Source of the DNA: Colletotrichum lupini
Taxonomy: Eukaryota > Ascomycota > Sordariomycetes > Glomerellales > Glomerellaceae
Assembly: GCF_023278565.1 (NCBI RefSeq)
Contig: NC_064677.1
Span: 2,790,001-2,854,000 of the forward strand
Direction of reading: 5' to 3'
Length of the DNA stretch: 64,000 nt
The notes under the pieces are model-generated. The model worked only from the letters and a program-made list of their open reading frames with translations. It did no database searches and was not told the origin of the DNA. Of the stretch, positions 48,736 through 59,837 are shown piece after piece (the stretch's first letter is position 1; each line of letters opens with the position of its first letter). The translations under genes were made by a program, and so were the position numbers.

Positions 48736-51700
48736 ATAGTGTAGATGCTAATTATCTTTGATCTTCAGGAGCACTGCAACTACGACCTCCACTCAATGTC
48801 GTGTACAATCACAGATAGAGGTACATCCACGCTATTCGACTCCCATCACACTACTACAAGTGGTACAGCGAATACAGGGCAAGTTGCTTGGTGGTCAAAT
48901 GCGCACTGACAAACTGGGTAACCCAGCCTCAGTCAAGTCACTGCAACAGCGGGATGGCGATGGCAAAATAAGGGTAGGATTGGCACATTGGGATGGAAGA
49001 GGGGGATGGATGGGACGGCGTTTGACGTCGTAGGACTGGCGTCAGGCTTCGAAAGACTTCATTCAAAGCTCAGCAATCTGGCAATCTGGTAAATTGGCAG
49101 AAGGGGACCCGGAGATTCGCGCGTCAAGTTGGTGCCGCCCCTTCCACGATTCACAATCAATTGGCAGACGATTTCCGGGTCTTTTGGATAGATCTTTGCC
49201 TACGAGAAACCCACAGTACTGTAAGGTACCGTACGGAGTATACACCGTACTCGTAATTCGGGGCGGTGTTAGGAAGGGGCGAAAGGGCAACCTACACAGT
49301 ACACTGATGATTGATGAAGGGATGGGTGTGTAGGATGGCTTGGATTGGATCCCTCTCCAAATTTACCATCTCTTGCAGGCGACTATTTCGTGTGCAAGGT
49401 ACCTAAGGTACATACCTTTTTGTAAGTACCTGTTCGGGTTGTCTTGTACGGCAGAGGACATGCGGGCAGAACTGCCGCAGCCCACGGACGAAAAGATAGG
49501 AGACAGGGATGGATGGCCAGGTCTCGCAAGTGTGGAATGCCCGCCCGCTAAAGAGGACGCGCCGAAGAGAAGGCGCGGGCGGGCGGCGGGCGAGTGGGAG
49601 TGGCAGAAGTGGTTCAGAAACTGGAAGTCTTGGGTGGGCTCAGAGTCATTGAGTGTAAGGTGATGGTTGTGTGGCGGCTCAGGAACCGGCGCTGCTTGTG
49701 CACTGTTGCTGCCGAGACCCCTGACTAGTAGGAAGCATTAGCCGGATGCTGATAGGAAAATACCTCGATGAAACGGGTCAAATCGAATGTGTTGGTGTGA
49801 AATGTCTTGAACTGACGTAGCGGGCTACTACGCCACGGGATCAAGCCGTTTCTTTTTGGTCCCCGCTGCGTCAACTGGAGCCCAATTTGCTAGTCAGGAG
49901 CTTTGGAAAGTTCCTTCTTTCACTGAAGATCCCGGCGTAAACGGCTGCCTCTACCCGTCGATTCTCTTAATTTCGAAATCCTGTTGGCAATATGGACAAG
50001 ACGGAGTAGGTATGCAAGTGTACATCAGATACATCCATCGAGTTTATCTCTGCAGCTGGCAACAACTGTGAATACGTACTTAGGTAAGGTACTATTACCT
50101 TACTACGTAGTCGTCAACCACGCGGCATAAACCGCCATTTTGTTTCCCACCTCAGGCGCATGCTATTCTCATTTCCAACCCGCACCTGGTCGTTTCCACC
50201 CCTGGACCGCATCAACTCACCTCTGGGCCTCATCTCCAACTCTGATTACCTGATATGCAACCAAATATACAAAGTGCTTTCCAATCTGCGCCGTCTGGTC
50301 GTCGTCGTCGTCACCTTGTTGATTAGCGCAGCTTAAGCCCCGAAAGAGTCTTCATGTAGGTCTCGGACATGTGCCAGATGAAATGAACCTGCAAAGATGA
50401 GAACAAAGGAAAAGCCCAAGTCTTCTAGGCGTCTTCCATGAACCGGTAGAGCTGAACCCGTCCAGGGAAAGAAGCATTCCATTCCGCACGTCTCCTCATT
50501 TCAACAGCTTTCCCCGCCCCCGAAACAAGCCTGGACCGGCGGGAACCCTGAATCTTTGGTCGCTCATTTTTTTTCTCGCAGCTTAAATTACCTTACAGTC
50601 CATGTCACGCCGGTAAACTTCTTGAAACATGCAGTCTCTGCCCCCGCTCGATGCAGAATATTCCCGACGTCTCCAAAGTCAACGTTCCAGAGTACCTGCG
50701 GTACAGATACACTCCACTTTCTTTTTCTTTTTCATTACAGAGTCCGGACTATTTGCTTTGTTTTTGCTTCCGTAAAGAGGTAAACGAAGGCGACGTGAAG
50801 GTTGCACACATCGGTGTCATGGCAGCTGTGCGACAACGCCACTGGCTTTCACCTCTGCAGGAGCTTGCAGGCGGCAGTGCGATAAGAGGCGCTAGAGACG
50901 CAGGAAGCGGCAACTGGATAATAGCACCAACGACGACGCAGCCCAAGTCGTCACCCAGACGTTGCGCACGGCGACCAGCGGCGGCTGCGCGCTATCTCGA
51001 TCGACTTGCAGCTTGAGAGAGAGAGAGAGAAAGAGAAGTGGGAACTTGGAAGCAGACACTAGAGATTGGTGGTTCAGATGGCGGATGGCTTGGGAACACC
51101 CGACTACCTACCTACACTAGCGCAAGGGAGGAGGGCGGACAGTTTCGTGTGGCAACCGTTCGTGGTCGTCTTACTGGCCAGTGCTTCTCTGGGTTTCTGG
51201 TGTTTCTCCTCCTCACCATTGGTTTATCTTGCGGCACCATACCTAGCTCACTGGCATCTCTTGCTTGCATCGTTTGACCTGGCTGTTTTCTTTCTTGGGC
51301 GGCTGCGGCTGGCGGCGTCGGTTCGTTGCCACGTTCACGGTTGACAGTTCCCCAACTGTTTGGGGCGGGATGGAGCGCGACTCGCAGCTGCATTTTGTCA
51401 GCGGGGACTTTCAGCTGGCAATTGCCCGCTGAAAACGTCCAGTGGCGGCTTCCCGGCTTTGCAGCCGCCGGCCGGTCCAAAATAATTGCTTTGATGCCGT
51501 GGCTGATGCTCTCTCTTGGTTCCCTCTGCACATCCAACCGCGTTTGCATTCGCGACCACATGTCACGCCCAAGGGGCTTCGGACTTGGCAGCATTCAGCA
51601 GAAAGCATCAGTTGTGCCATCCGATTTTGGTACTGCTTCCTGTAATGGGCCACCTGGAAACTGCAGGGTTTTTTTCCAAGCCTCCAGGGACCAAGGATGT

Positions 51701-54700
51701 TGCTTCCGAGCCTTCATTCTCCGTGTTTGACTTGATAGCGCCCATCGAGACCCGTTTACTTGACGGATACATCCCTGGTTGATGTCATGACGGATCTGGT
51801 CCCGTCCCACCTTCATCTGCAATCTCACCGGCTAAGGTAGCGACTACTGCGTACGTGTAGAGGCAGACGTCCCACTCGGTGCAGGACCCAGCTGGACAGT
51901 GAGATGACTATGCCAAGGACTGAAGCGTCCCCCTAAGTCCACCTTAGCGATTCCTTCTTGGAACAAAATTTTTGACAACGGCCGCGAAGCCAGTCTCTAG
52001 CTTGGTGTGCTAGTCTAGATCTAGACAAAAGTTCGGGTCTCGGTATTGTCCGTATACTGCCTCCACATCTGTTCTCATATCACGTTTAACACGACACCTT
52101 CGCGATGAATTTGGCACGGTCCGAACTCGCAGTACTGCCTAAGAAGCCTTCGAGAGTCTGGAGCCTCGGCCAGATACTGCCTTAGCCGAAGCGCTACCTG
52201 TTTCTAGTATCTCCTATGAGCATCCAAACCCTTATATGCCTTTGCGGTATCGACCGTCTTGTGGACTATGCAGTATACCTTGACGTCGAAGTTCACGGCA
52301 AAGGGCCACCCCAGGCACTACAGAGAGCATTTCACGATGATTTTCGTCGAAATTTCGAGAATATCCAGGGCATGTGGTGCAAATTGGGTGTGGCTTAAGC
52401 TTCATTGTGCCCCACATGGTGCCACTGCTCATTTGCTCTTCGAATTGCCATTGGTTTCGAGTTGAAGTCTAGATATCAGTCTTGGTCACCAAGCTGAAGA
52501 GCATGCTTGGTCCCTTGGCTCTCCACAGCTATCTCGATAAGCTTTCAAGCACCATGAGCCGATCGGTTGGCAGCATCCACAAGTGGGATCGCAAAGGGCT
52601 TTGGACACGGCTAAGACCCTTCTTTTTTACGCTGGCCAAAGACAAGAAGCCACTGGACATAAAATAGGAACGAGCCTCGTTACTAGCATGGATGGAATAG
52701 CCATGCTTTACTCGACAACCTGGTAGAATTAGGCCGAGATGTATCACATGTTCGACCGAGTGCCTCATCTCCAGTTCGATAGATTTCAGCAAGCCTCGAG
52801 GCTACATGATCGTTTGGAGTAAACGATGAGCATTTCAATATGGCAGTCATTTGTCCTTGGTACCATACCTCGTATAAGCCAGATAATCGGGATCACCGGG
52901 CTGTAGGCCGTAGCAATCTGCCACAATACCCGGTGAAGTCCACACGCCAAGGTCCTAAACGCAGGTAAGAAAAGAAAGAGCTGCGGATTGGTTTCGCAAT
53001 CCGATCACACGAACGAAGGTCTCGGGTCAGAAGCATGTCAATGATGCATGGAAGAGGCAGGAACCGTACGGGAAAAGCACCGCCAAAACAGCCCGAGCGA
53101 TTCTCCGAGAACACCCCAGACGTCACCTCACGACTTTGTCGAGGACCGAGCACGATCCTAGTTCTAGAGATTGTGGAGAGTTCCCTAATGCAGATGCAGA
53201 GACAGCCCTATAATGCCAAACTTCGGACGGCGAGGCAAGGACGTCAAAAAGCAGGAAATATCGGGCGGGCCACAATCGGATGATGATCTGCTTGGGAGGC
53301 CGGTCGCAAGCTGCGACGGATTCGGGATGATGTCGAACTTGTTTCCTCGCTGCAAAGCCGTGAGGCCTGTTCGCTCGGCCATTCCGAGTTATCTTCAACC
53401 TCGGATGTCAGTCGTGGCCAACTGCGAAAGACATCTGAGCTGGCCTGGCTTAGGACTTGAATCAACTCCCCTTCATCATAGTTGTGAGGGCGACTGAACA
53501 GGTCATGAATACATGCTCGTCTGAACCCATGTGTACTAAACAAGCATCGTTTCGCAATCGCTGCTCTGTGATATCCAGAATCTCCTTGGCATCTGCTTCT
53601 TCCACGGTTGGCAATCGTCACTATGTTGTATGTTGATGATATTCTTGTACTTTCCACCTCCCTGAGACCCCAACAAGAGACGAACCGTCGAAGAAGGTTA
53701 TAATTTGTGATAGAATAACAGCCCAGATGGTTTTCCTTCTGTTTAGCAACCGAGGCATCTTTCTCGAGGCCAAATAGTCATGAGTATCCCATGCTCTCAA
53801 CCCGTCCCCATCAACCTGTTCGCCACCACACGTGTAGTTCATCTCGTATCGCAACATGTTGCTTGCTACATCTCGCATGTACCCTCTACAGACAATGACG
53901 GCATTCTAAACTCGGCCGAACATATCCTTTGTTCCACATATACATTTATTCTTATACCTTGACTTGGAAATGTGGCAAATTAGAAAAGAGGCTTTGAAAT
54001 CAAGCCCACAGGCCTCACACCACGCGCCGACAGTCGTAGACAATGTCAACGACGTATCATCGCGTCGCGCAAGATTGTGGCTGTGACGAGAGATATCGTC
54101 CAATACCCATTCAAACGATACGATGACAACGACGACGACGACGATGGGGTAGGTCTCCCATGTCGTGTAACCCCAAAGTCATGTCACCCAGGCAATAGGA
54201 GTCAATAGTACAAGTCCGGTGTGATGATGTGTGCTGTGCTGTGCCTCTCCCCACCACGACAAGCTTACTGACATGCATGAAGAGCTTGAATAATTGACCC
54301 AAGAAAATGGTTAGATAGAAAATGACAAAAATAACAGTAAATTCCTGTGGCTCAAAACAAAACAAAAAGTCGATTCGACCCCGCAACCTATTGCGCGCAA
54401 GAAAAAAACAAGCTATCCATGGCATTATGTAAGACCGTGAGCCAACATACGTTCTTTGCCAGAATTCGTACCGCTCGGCCATCGACTACAACGGACGGTG
54501 CTTGTTGATGCACTGGTCCGTCTTTGGTGCCGATAATGGAAGCCATAGGGATGAGAGTTCATCGAGGGCGGGTGCGTGTTGTTACGGTGGAATACGCAAT
54601 GGACGGCAGACATCATGAAGACAAAACAAGAGCACCAATCAAAGAGCTCTACCGCAATTCATGTTTCGAAACATGCAGGGGCGGCTGTGGCTGACGTGCG

Positions 54701-54910
54701 GCTCGGCGATTGGCAAAGAGTTGACGCGTCCATATGTTTTCTCACGGGCTGCTGATTACTAGCGAAGACTGTGCTCGTGGAGGGAGGTGAAATGTAACCA
54801 ATGCGGGTATCTCTATTATGCATGAATCCAATGCTGAACTACACGACGTATTTTTCTTGGTTCGCTGACTCGTCATGCTACCCTCTTCGTGAATGTAGCT
54901 GCGCATCATC
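48736..54910. other. Second gene-poor stretch
   Basis: About 6.2 kb with no recognisable gene. Scattered AGGTA/TACCT and TACGGAGTA words occur at 49220-49255, 49395-49430 and 50080-50110, with a (GA)n run at 51014-51030 and a (GAC)n run near 54127. The frame at 53244-53657 (-) is the most protein-like, but I cannot assign it. Confidence 0.5.
49220..49255. repeat. GTACGGAGTA inverted motif
   Basis: GTAAGGTACCGTACGGAGTA followed by TACACCGTACTCGTAA. The word TACGGAGTA and its complement recur in other intergenic parts of the window (33157, 33594, 33885, 56903). Confidence 0.65.
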
Positions 54911-56695
54911 TCACGCAACCGAAGAAGAGGCCCCAGTATCGGGCTTATGAGCCTCCAACATCAAAGCTTTGTACCTGCCTTGCAGAACCTCCTTCGGCAG
55001 CGTGTGCAGAATCTCGTTTCGCAGCCGCTTCTTGTCGAACGACAGCTTTTCCAACTTGAGAGCCTCCAGAATGTAGCTCACGACCGTGTTCGTCTGGAGC
55101 GGCGGGTCTCGGAGGACCTTGGCAACGGCCTCGGGCGTGAGGTCCTCGTTATCGTTCCAGATGAAGTAGGCTCGTACGGCGGAAGGTGAGGCGTGGAGGG
55201 ATTTGATGGTGGTCCGGTAGCTGGCCAGCTTCTCATCGGCAGCAACGACCCTGGCATCCTTTTGGCGCTTCTGGGTTGGAGCAGCCAGTTTGGCGGCTCT
55301 CACGCTCTCGGCGATTGATTGACCCTCGCCATCTGCCTCAACTTCGAGACTGTCTCTGATTGCTTGGCACTCCGAGGCCGACAGAGGTGCTGAGATGTTG
55401 CGCGGGTCAGCCTCCAGAGGTTCAATATTCTCTTCTGCCATTGGGAGGGTGACACCGTCTGCGAGCCGGATGTTCAGGCCGAGCTCAGCATTATACGGGA
55501 GCGGCGGAGTTGGATCGAGGCTCTTGCGCTTCCCATTGAGAACATGGAATAGTTGAAAGCCGGCATAGGCATCTGAAGCAGAGTCTAGGCGGAGTTAGCA
55601 AGCAGTAGAGAAAAGTTTCTGCTAACACTTACACATGAGCTGGTCCATGTTCAGGGACTGGGACCAGTCACTCGACCGGACATCCTGCCCCTTGAACATG
55701 GGAAGACCAAGGTGTTCCTTGACCATTGTAGCCAGAGGTACAGGCCTCCTGTTGATCAGTCTCACTTCGCCACTTGCTGAGTACTTCACAAGCTTATACA
55801 TATGGCTCAACTCGAAGACTCCCCTCGTATCGACCTGCAGATGGTTTCGTATCCGCGTACAGTCACCCTTGATGTTCACGCCGACCTTTCGCACATCCGA
55901 GTCCTCCATGATCTTCCGAAATGTCGGAGCGACAAAGTCGTCGGTGGGAAATAAGGCAATGTGAAATAGAGCGATCCGACTCTCGTTGGCGACCTGGATC
56001 AAGGAAACATTCTTCTTCGGACCCGAGGTCTTCTTCGCATCCGGGAACCACTCGAGGTCGAACCCAAGGACTGAATCATTCACAAAGTATTGACACACTC
56101 TCTCCATGGTGTGTTTGGTCTTGCAGTAGTGCACCTTGACCTTTTGCTCGGCCCCGCCTACCGATGGTCCTCGAAAGAGCGTGTAAGACCAGAATGAGTC
56201 TCCCGTGTTCTCTTTTGCAGCTTGGGCTTTCCGGAATGCCGGCAGAGGGATCTTGAAATCCAAGTCTGTCTGCGGAGGATCTGCTGGCTCTGTAGCCGCC
56301 TTCGTCTCAGCCTCAGCCTTGCCCTCCTTCGGACCCCCTGCGGTCTCTGCTTGGAGCGTCTGGGCAGTGGGAACGTTGTCCAGCGCGGGCTGGTACTCCG
56401 GAGCGGTGTAGAAAGGCAGGTCATCGCTGTCAGAGTCGATAATCTCGTTATTCGGCTTCGTCGCGACTGAGGGCTGGCTGTTGTCTGGCGTCGTGGTGTG
56501 GAGAGAACGCAACATGTCCACTCGAGGATGGGATGTCTCGTTCTGACTCGCTTGGCCGAAGACGATGCCTCGAATGGGGTTCCATAGTCTGGCGTAGGAA
56601 GAAGGATACATTGTTGATTTGGAACGTCTGCGAATCGTCGATACTGTCAGTGAAAAGCCAAGGGCAGCTTGCAGTTTGGTGAAAACGGTGTTCAT
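54911..56695 (-). CDS. 3'-5' exonuclease of the DEDDy (RNase D / WRN exonuclease) type
   Basis: Predicted metal-dependent 3'-5' nuclease on DNA or RNA. Exons 55633-56695 and 54911-55584 (48-nt intron, GTAAGT to CCTAG) give 578 residues. The catalytic set is complete: Asp213 and Glu215 (GFDLEWF), Asp278 (VNIKGDCTRI), and Tyr355 with Asp359 (YSASDAY). Tyr355 is encoded across the splice junction, so the intron is essential for activity. The first 30 residues are basic and amphipathic, which could be a mitochondrial signal. About 190 residues after the nuclease domain are helical and charged (AYFIWNDNEDLTPEAVAKVL), perhaps an HRDC-like or winged-helix module. The start is less certain: an intron-like CTGACAG lies just after it. 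It diverges from LSM5. Confidence 0.86.
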
Positions 56696-57219
56696 ACGTT
56701 TGGACCAGCACCGACCTCGGCAAAAGTCGATGATTATATAGAATAGAACTGCTGCGTCTAGGGAAGCTCATCACCGCTACTCGCGGGTGCATCTGAAGGG
56801 GGAGTGGAGCGCCATATTTGCCACCGGGCATTGGCGCGACAAAGTGAAGAACGGTATTCTTCAGGCAGACGCGTCGTGGGTGATGGAGGGGTTCAATTAA
56901 AGTACGGAGTAGGCTCTGTGGGTGATACGCGCCCAGTTGGCGGCAACGACAGCTGGGAGCTCCAGTGATGTGGCTTAGTCATTCACAGCTCATCGCGCAG
57001 TCACCTGACATGGGCCTCTACGCTCACCCCTCCGGCCTAAGTCCACGACGTCCATCATCTTGAGCAGCGCCGTTTTGGTCAGGCAAAGAACCTTCGTTTG
57101 GTGTATCAAAACGACCATCATTTCGTTCGACGACTTTAATCCCTGCGGAACCCCTGTAAGGAGACTTCAAACGTGAAGAGTTCAGAATCTCCACCAGATT
57201 CAAAGATTTAAGCGGCAAA
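56696..57219. promoter_or_regulatory. Divergent promoter region, exonuclease / LSM5
   Basis: 524 bases between divergent starts. It contains GTACGGAGTA at about 56902, one of the recurring intergenic words of this window. Confidence 0.6.
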
Positions 57220-57745
57220 ATGGCGTCGCAACTGCTCCCTCTGGGTGAGTGGACAAGCCCATGAATGCAGATCGTCGAAGCTGACGAAGATAGAACTTAT
57301 CGACAAATGTGTTGGATCGAGGATCTGGGTTGTCATGAAGGGTGACAAGGGTACAGCTGACCATCAAGGGCTCGAGTGAACCTGATCTGCTGACTCAAAT
57401 GATGGCAGAATTCAGCGGCACGCTCCTGGGTTTCGATGACTACGTCAGTAAGTAAATATTGAATGTTGCGCTACCCATGGCTGGAAATATCTAACGAGAA
57501 AACAGACATGGTGTTGGAGGACGTGACAGAATTGTATGTGGCCGTTTTGACGGAAACGTATACCCCTGCTAACTACGGCCTAGCGACTACTCTGGCAACC
57601 ACACAAAGCTTCCCAAGATCCTGCTGAACGGCAACAACATTTGCATGGTACGTCACGTTTCCTATTGGGTTTTCTAAGAGAGTGGAGGAGAGAGACTGAT
57701 GATGAGCAGCTCATTCCTGGAGGAGAGGGTCCGGTGACCGCATGA
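57220..57745 (+). CDS. LSM5: LSM5, U6 snRNA-associated Sm-like protein
   Basis: Shared subunit of the nuclear Lsm2-8 ring on U6 snRNA and the cytoplasmic Lsm1-7 ring that promotes decapping. Six exons: 57220-57244, 57294-57350, 57409-57447, 57506-57533, 57584-57647 and 57710-57745, with all donors GT and acceptors AG; 82 residues. Sm1 motif: [31 protein letters not shown], read here in separate pieces across exons; Sm2 motif: ILLNGNNICMLIPG. Five introns in 249 coding bases is very dense, with internal exons of 28-64 nt. It converges on RPB11, with a 439-base gap. Confidence 0.95.
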
Positions 57746-58184
57746 AGAAGTTTGGACAAGGGTCGCATTTGAGCAGAGGCAGCCGCTCTTCAAGATCATA
57801 GATAGACTAGGTTCATGATTTCTATAACCTAAAGGATGGCATGAGGGAGGCACCAGGGGTGGTACGAGCAATGCCATGACGGCTGAAGGCGTTGACTCGC
57901 TACCCAAGGAGACAGCACCAAAGAGGGCTTCAAGGGACTGGGCATACACATAAAAAATGTCACGTAGGGAGCCTTTCAGAGCATCGCGAAATTGACGACG
58001 TAATGCGCAATGATCAACTTTTTTTAATCCGAGGCCCTATCTCAGCCCGGAATACGAAAACCAATATGACGATTCCCCATGCCAAACTTCGGTATCAGAC
58101 CGTTATTCCGTAATGACCTTATCCGCCTAACGCCCAGAGGAAAAATCCCACGCGAGATGTAAACCATCGTCTCGTATGTCCGCC
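57746..58184. other. Convergent 3' region LSM5 / RPB11
   Basis: 439 non-coding bases between stop codons; no gene seen. Confidence 0.6.
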
Positions 58185-58746
58185 TTACTGGCCCTGCTGA
58201 TTCGAACGGCCGGCCTCGACCATACGACGAAGCTCGAACTCGCGAGTAAACTCGCGACTGAGGTGGGACAAGTCCTGCATGAGCTTCTTGATGACCTGTA
58301 CCAAGGCTTCCTTGGCGGTGATCGTGCCGTCTGTCTGGACTCGAATGAACATCTCGGGGACGTTTGGATGCGCGACTGTGACAAAGGTTTAGTATGCTTG
58401 ACGCTGGTTGGAGGGCAATGCGCCTTACTCTTGTAGCCCGCCATGAGGACGTTCTTGTGCATCTTCAGGTGCTCGGACAGGAGGTTGCCAAGAGTGTGGT
58501 CCTCCTTCTTGATGACGAAGTCGGACGTGTTGGACATTCCTGGGAGGCGTTTAGCTTGGCCGAATGGCTAGGAAAATGGTTGAAGGGTGTACAAATCGTA
58601 CCAGAGAAGACATTCTCCTCGATCTTCTTCTCGCCTTCACCGAGCAGGAAGAGCTCGAAACTATGAAAGAGTTAGTTCAATTTCCGGGTTCCGTTTACTC
58701 GCAAAGAGACGCGCCGAGGAGGAAGGTTCTCAGATTGGGAAGACAT
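58185..58746 (-). CDS. RPB11: RPB11, RNA polymerase II subunit
   Basis: Alpha-like subunit that pairs with Rpb3 to nucleate assembly of RNA polymerase II. Four exons: 58703-58746, 58602-58660, 58429-58539 and 58185-58375; 134 residues. Landmarks: FELFLLGEGEKKIEE near the N-terminus, the dimerisation motif KKEDHTLGNLL, then MAGYK-IAHPNVPEMFIRVQT across the last splice, and SREFTREFELRRM at the end. Exon 1 (MSSQSENLPPRRVSF) joins exon 2 in frame only if intron 1 (58661-58702) is a GC-AG intron with donor GCGAGT. The GT donor four bases further on (GTAAAC) breaks the frame. Otherwise an indel or a different start must be invoked. Confidence 0.91.
58661..58702 (-). other. Probable GC-AG intron of RPB11
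   Basis: A 42-nt intron with donor GCGAGT, branch site AACTAAC and acceptor TTCATAG. Every GT donor after the start codon gives the wrong phase for the conserved FELFLLGEGE run. Confidence 0.6.
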
Positions 58747-59837
58747 GATGTGGCTCAGATGCGTTGAGAGAGGGTGGTTCTGGAGTCTGGGAGTCTTTGA
58801 TATGCCTGATAAAGCAGTGATGCGATGGTTTATGTGCGTGGAAAAACAGGAGCAATGTTGAAATGCAGGATAGAGATTTAAAGACGTAGTTCCGTGCCTT
58901 GCGAAGGAGCCTCTGGCAGAGCCCGGCAAGGAAGCCAGGAGAAGACCATGGCCACCTCCTCGAGGGTGACGGGAAGGGTGACGTGAAGGGAAGCCTGAAG
59001 GGAATCATAACAAGGTGAAGCCGTTTCGAGTCCGTCTTCCGACCAGGCAGACATAGACTCCCTCCAAATCTCACAAAACAAAAGCGTGAAGATTGTCTCA
59101 CCGATCAGGCGCGTTCATCTTGGTGATTCGTGATAGTAAAGGGGAGGGTGGAGTCGGTTGTAACGAGACTTTGAGGACAAAGCTGAAGACAATGCGTAGT
59201 TGGAGATAACTGAACGCAGAATACCGAAGTGAGACTCTATTATGGTTAGTGGAACGTTCTTTCATGACGAGGAATTGATGACTACCTTTTGGTTGGTAAT
59301 GTGATTGAATTTGAGAGTTCAGCCGGGGTATGAGAGATGCTGGTGAGTGAGTTGGACGTGGTGAAGCTCAGGCTCCTTCTCAGTAAAGATGGGCTGGAGT
59401 CCTAGGTAGTGGGTCCTAGAGATTTAGGCTGCGCCACAGATGTACAAATGTGGCGGTGCATAAGCTATTACGACCTTCCACGTCTTCCTTGACCTTCATT
59501 TCACCTCAATAGATTAGATTGAAACTCGCTAAGCCATAAGAAAATTTCGTTTTCTTGGCCTCTATGTCCTCAGATGATTTTCGAAAGGAGTTGAAGGATA
59601 AGTTGATTCAAAACCACTGCTACGTATACACATACAGAACTATAAACGTGGCGATGAGCCTCTTGTTCTTCAGTCTATGTACAAGCCCATGCTCATTGAC
59701 GACCGGCCGATGCTGTCCAAAACCCTTGAAGAACCCGCTGGAATCCATGCAATGATTACCCAACGCTTTTCAGACAGCACTGAATGACAATTAAAAAATG
59801 CAGTCGCATGCGTTTCCCTCAGGCGCTTTGTGCCGAT
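58747..59837. other. RPB11 promoter and AVT3 3' region
   Basis: About 1.1 kb. CT-rich on the minus strand just upstream of RPB11. The open frames are short and unlike any family. Confidence 0.55.

Noticed and set aside
53244..53878. Two minus-strand frames near 53.5 kb
   Set aside because: Somewhat protein-like, but with no known motif and no convincing exon join between them.
56638..56771. Alternative first exon for the exonuclease starting MSFPRRSSS with donor GTATGA at 56700 and acceptor CTGACAG
   Set aside because: The splice signals look good, but the join puts the main coding frame out of phase, so I kept the Met at 56695.
58550..58590. TTGGCCGAATGGCTAGG resembling a tRNA D-arm
   Set aside because: It lies inside intron 2 of RPB11 and lacks any matching acceptor or T arm.
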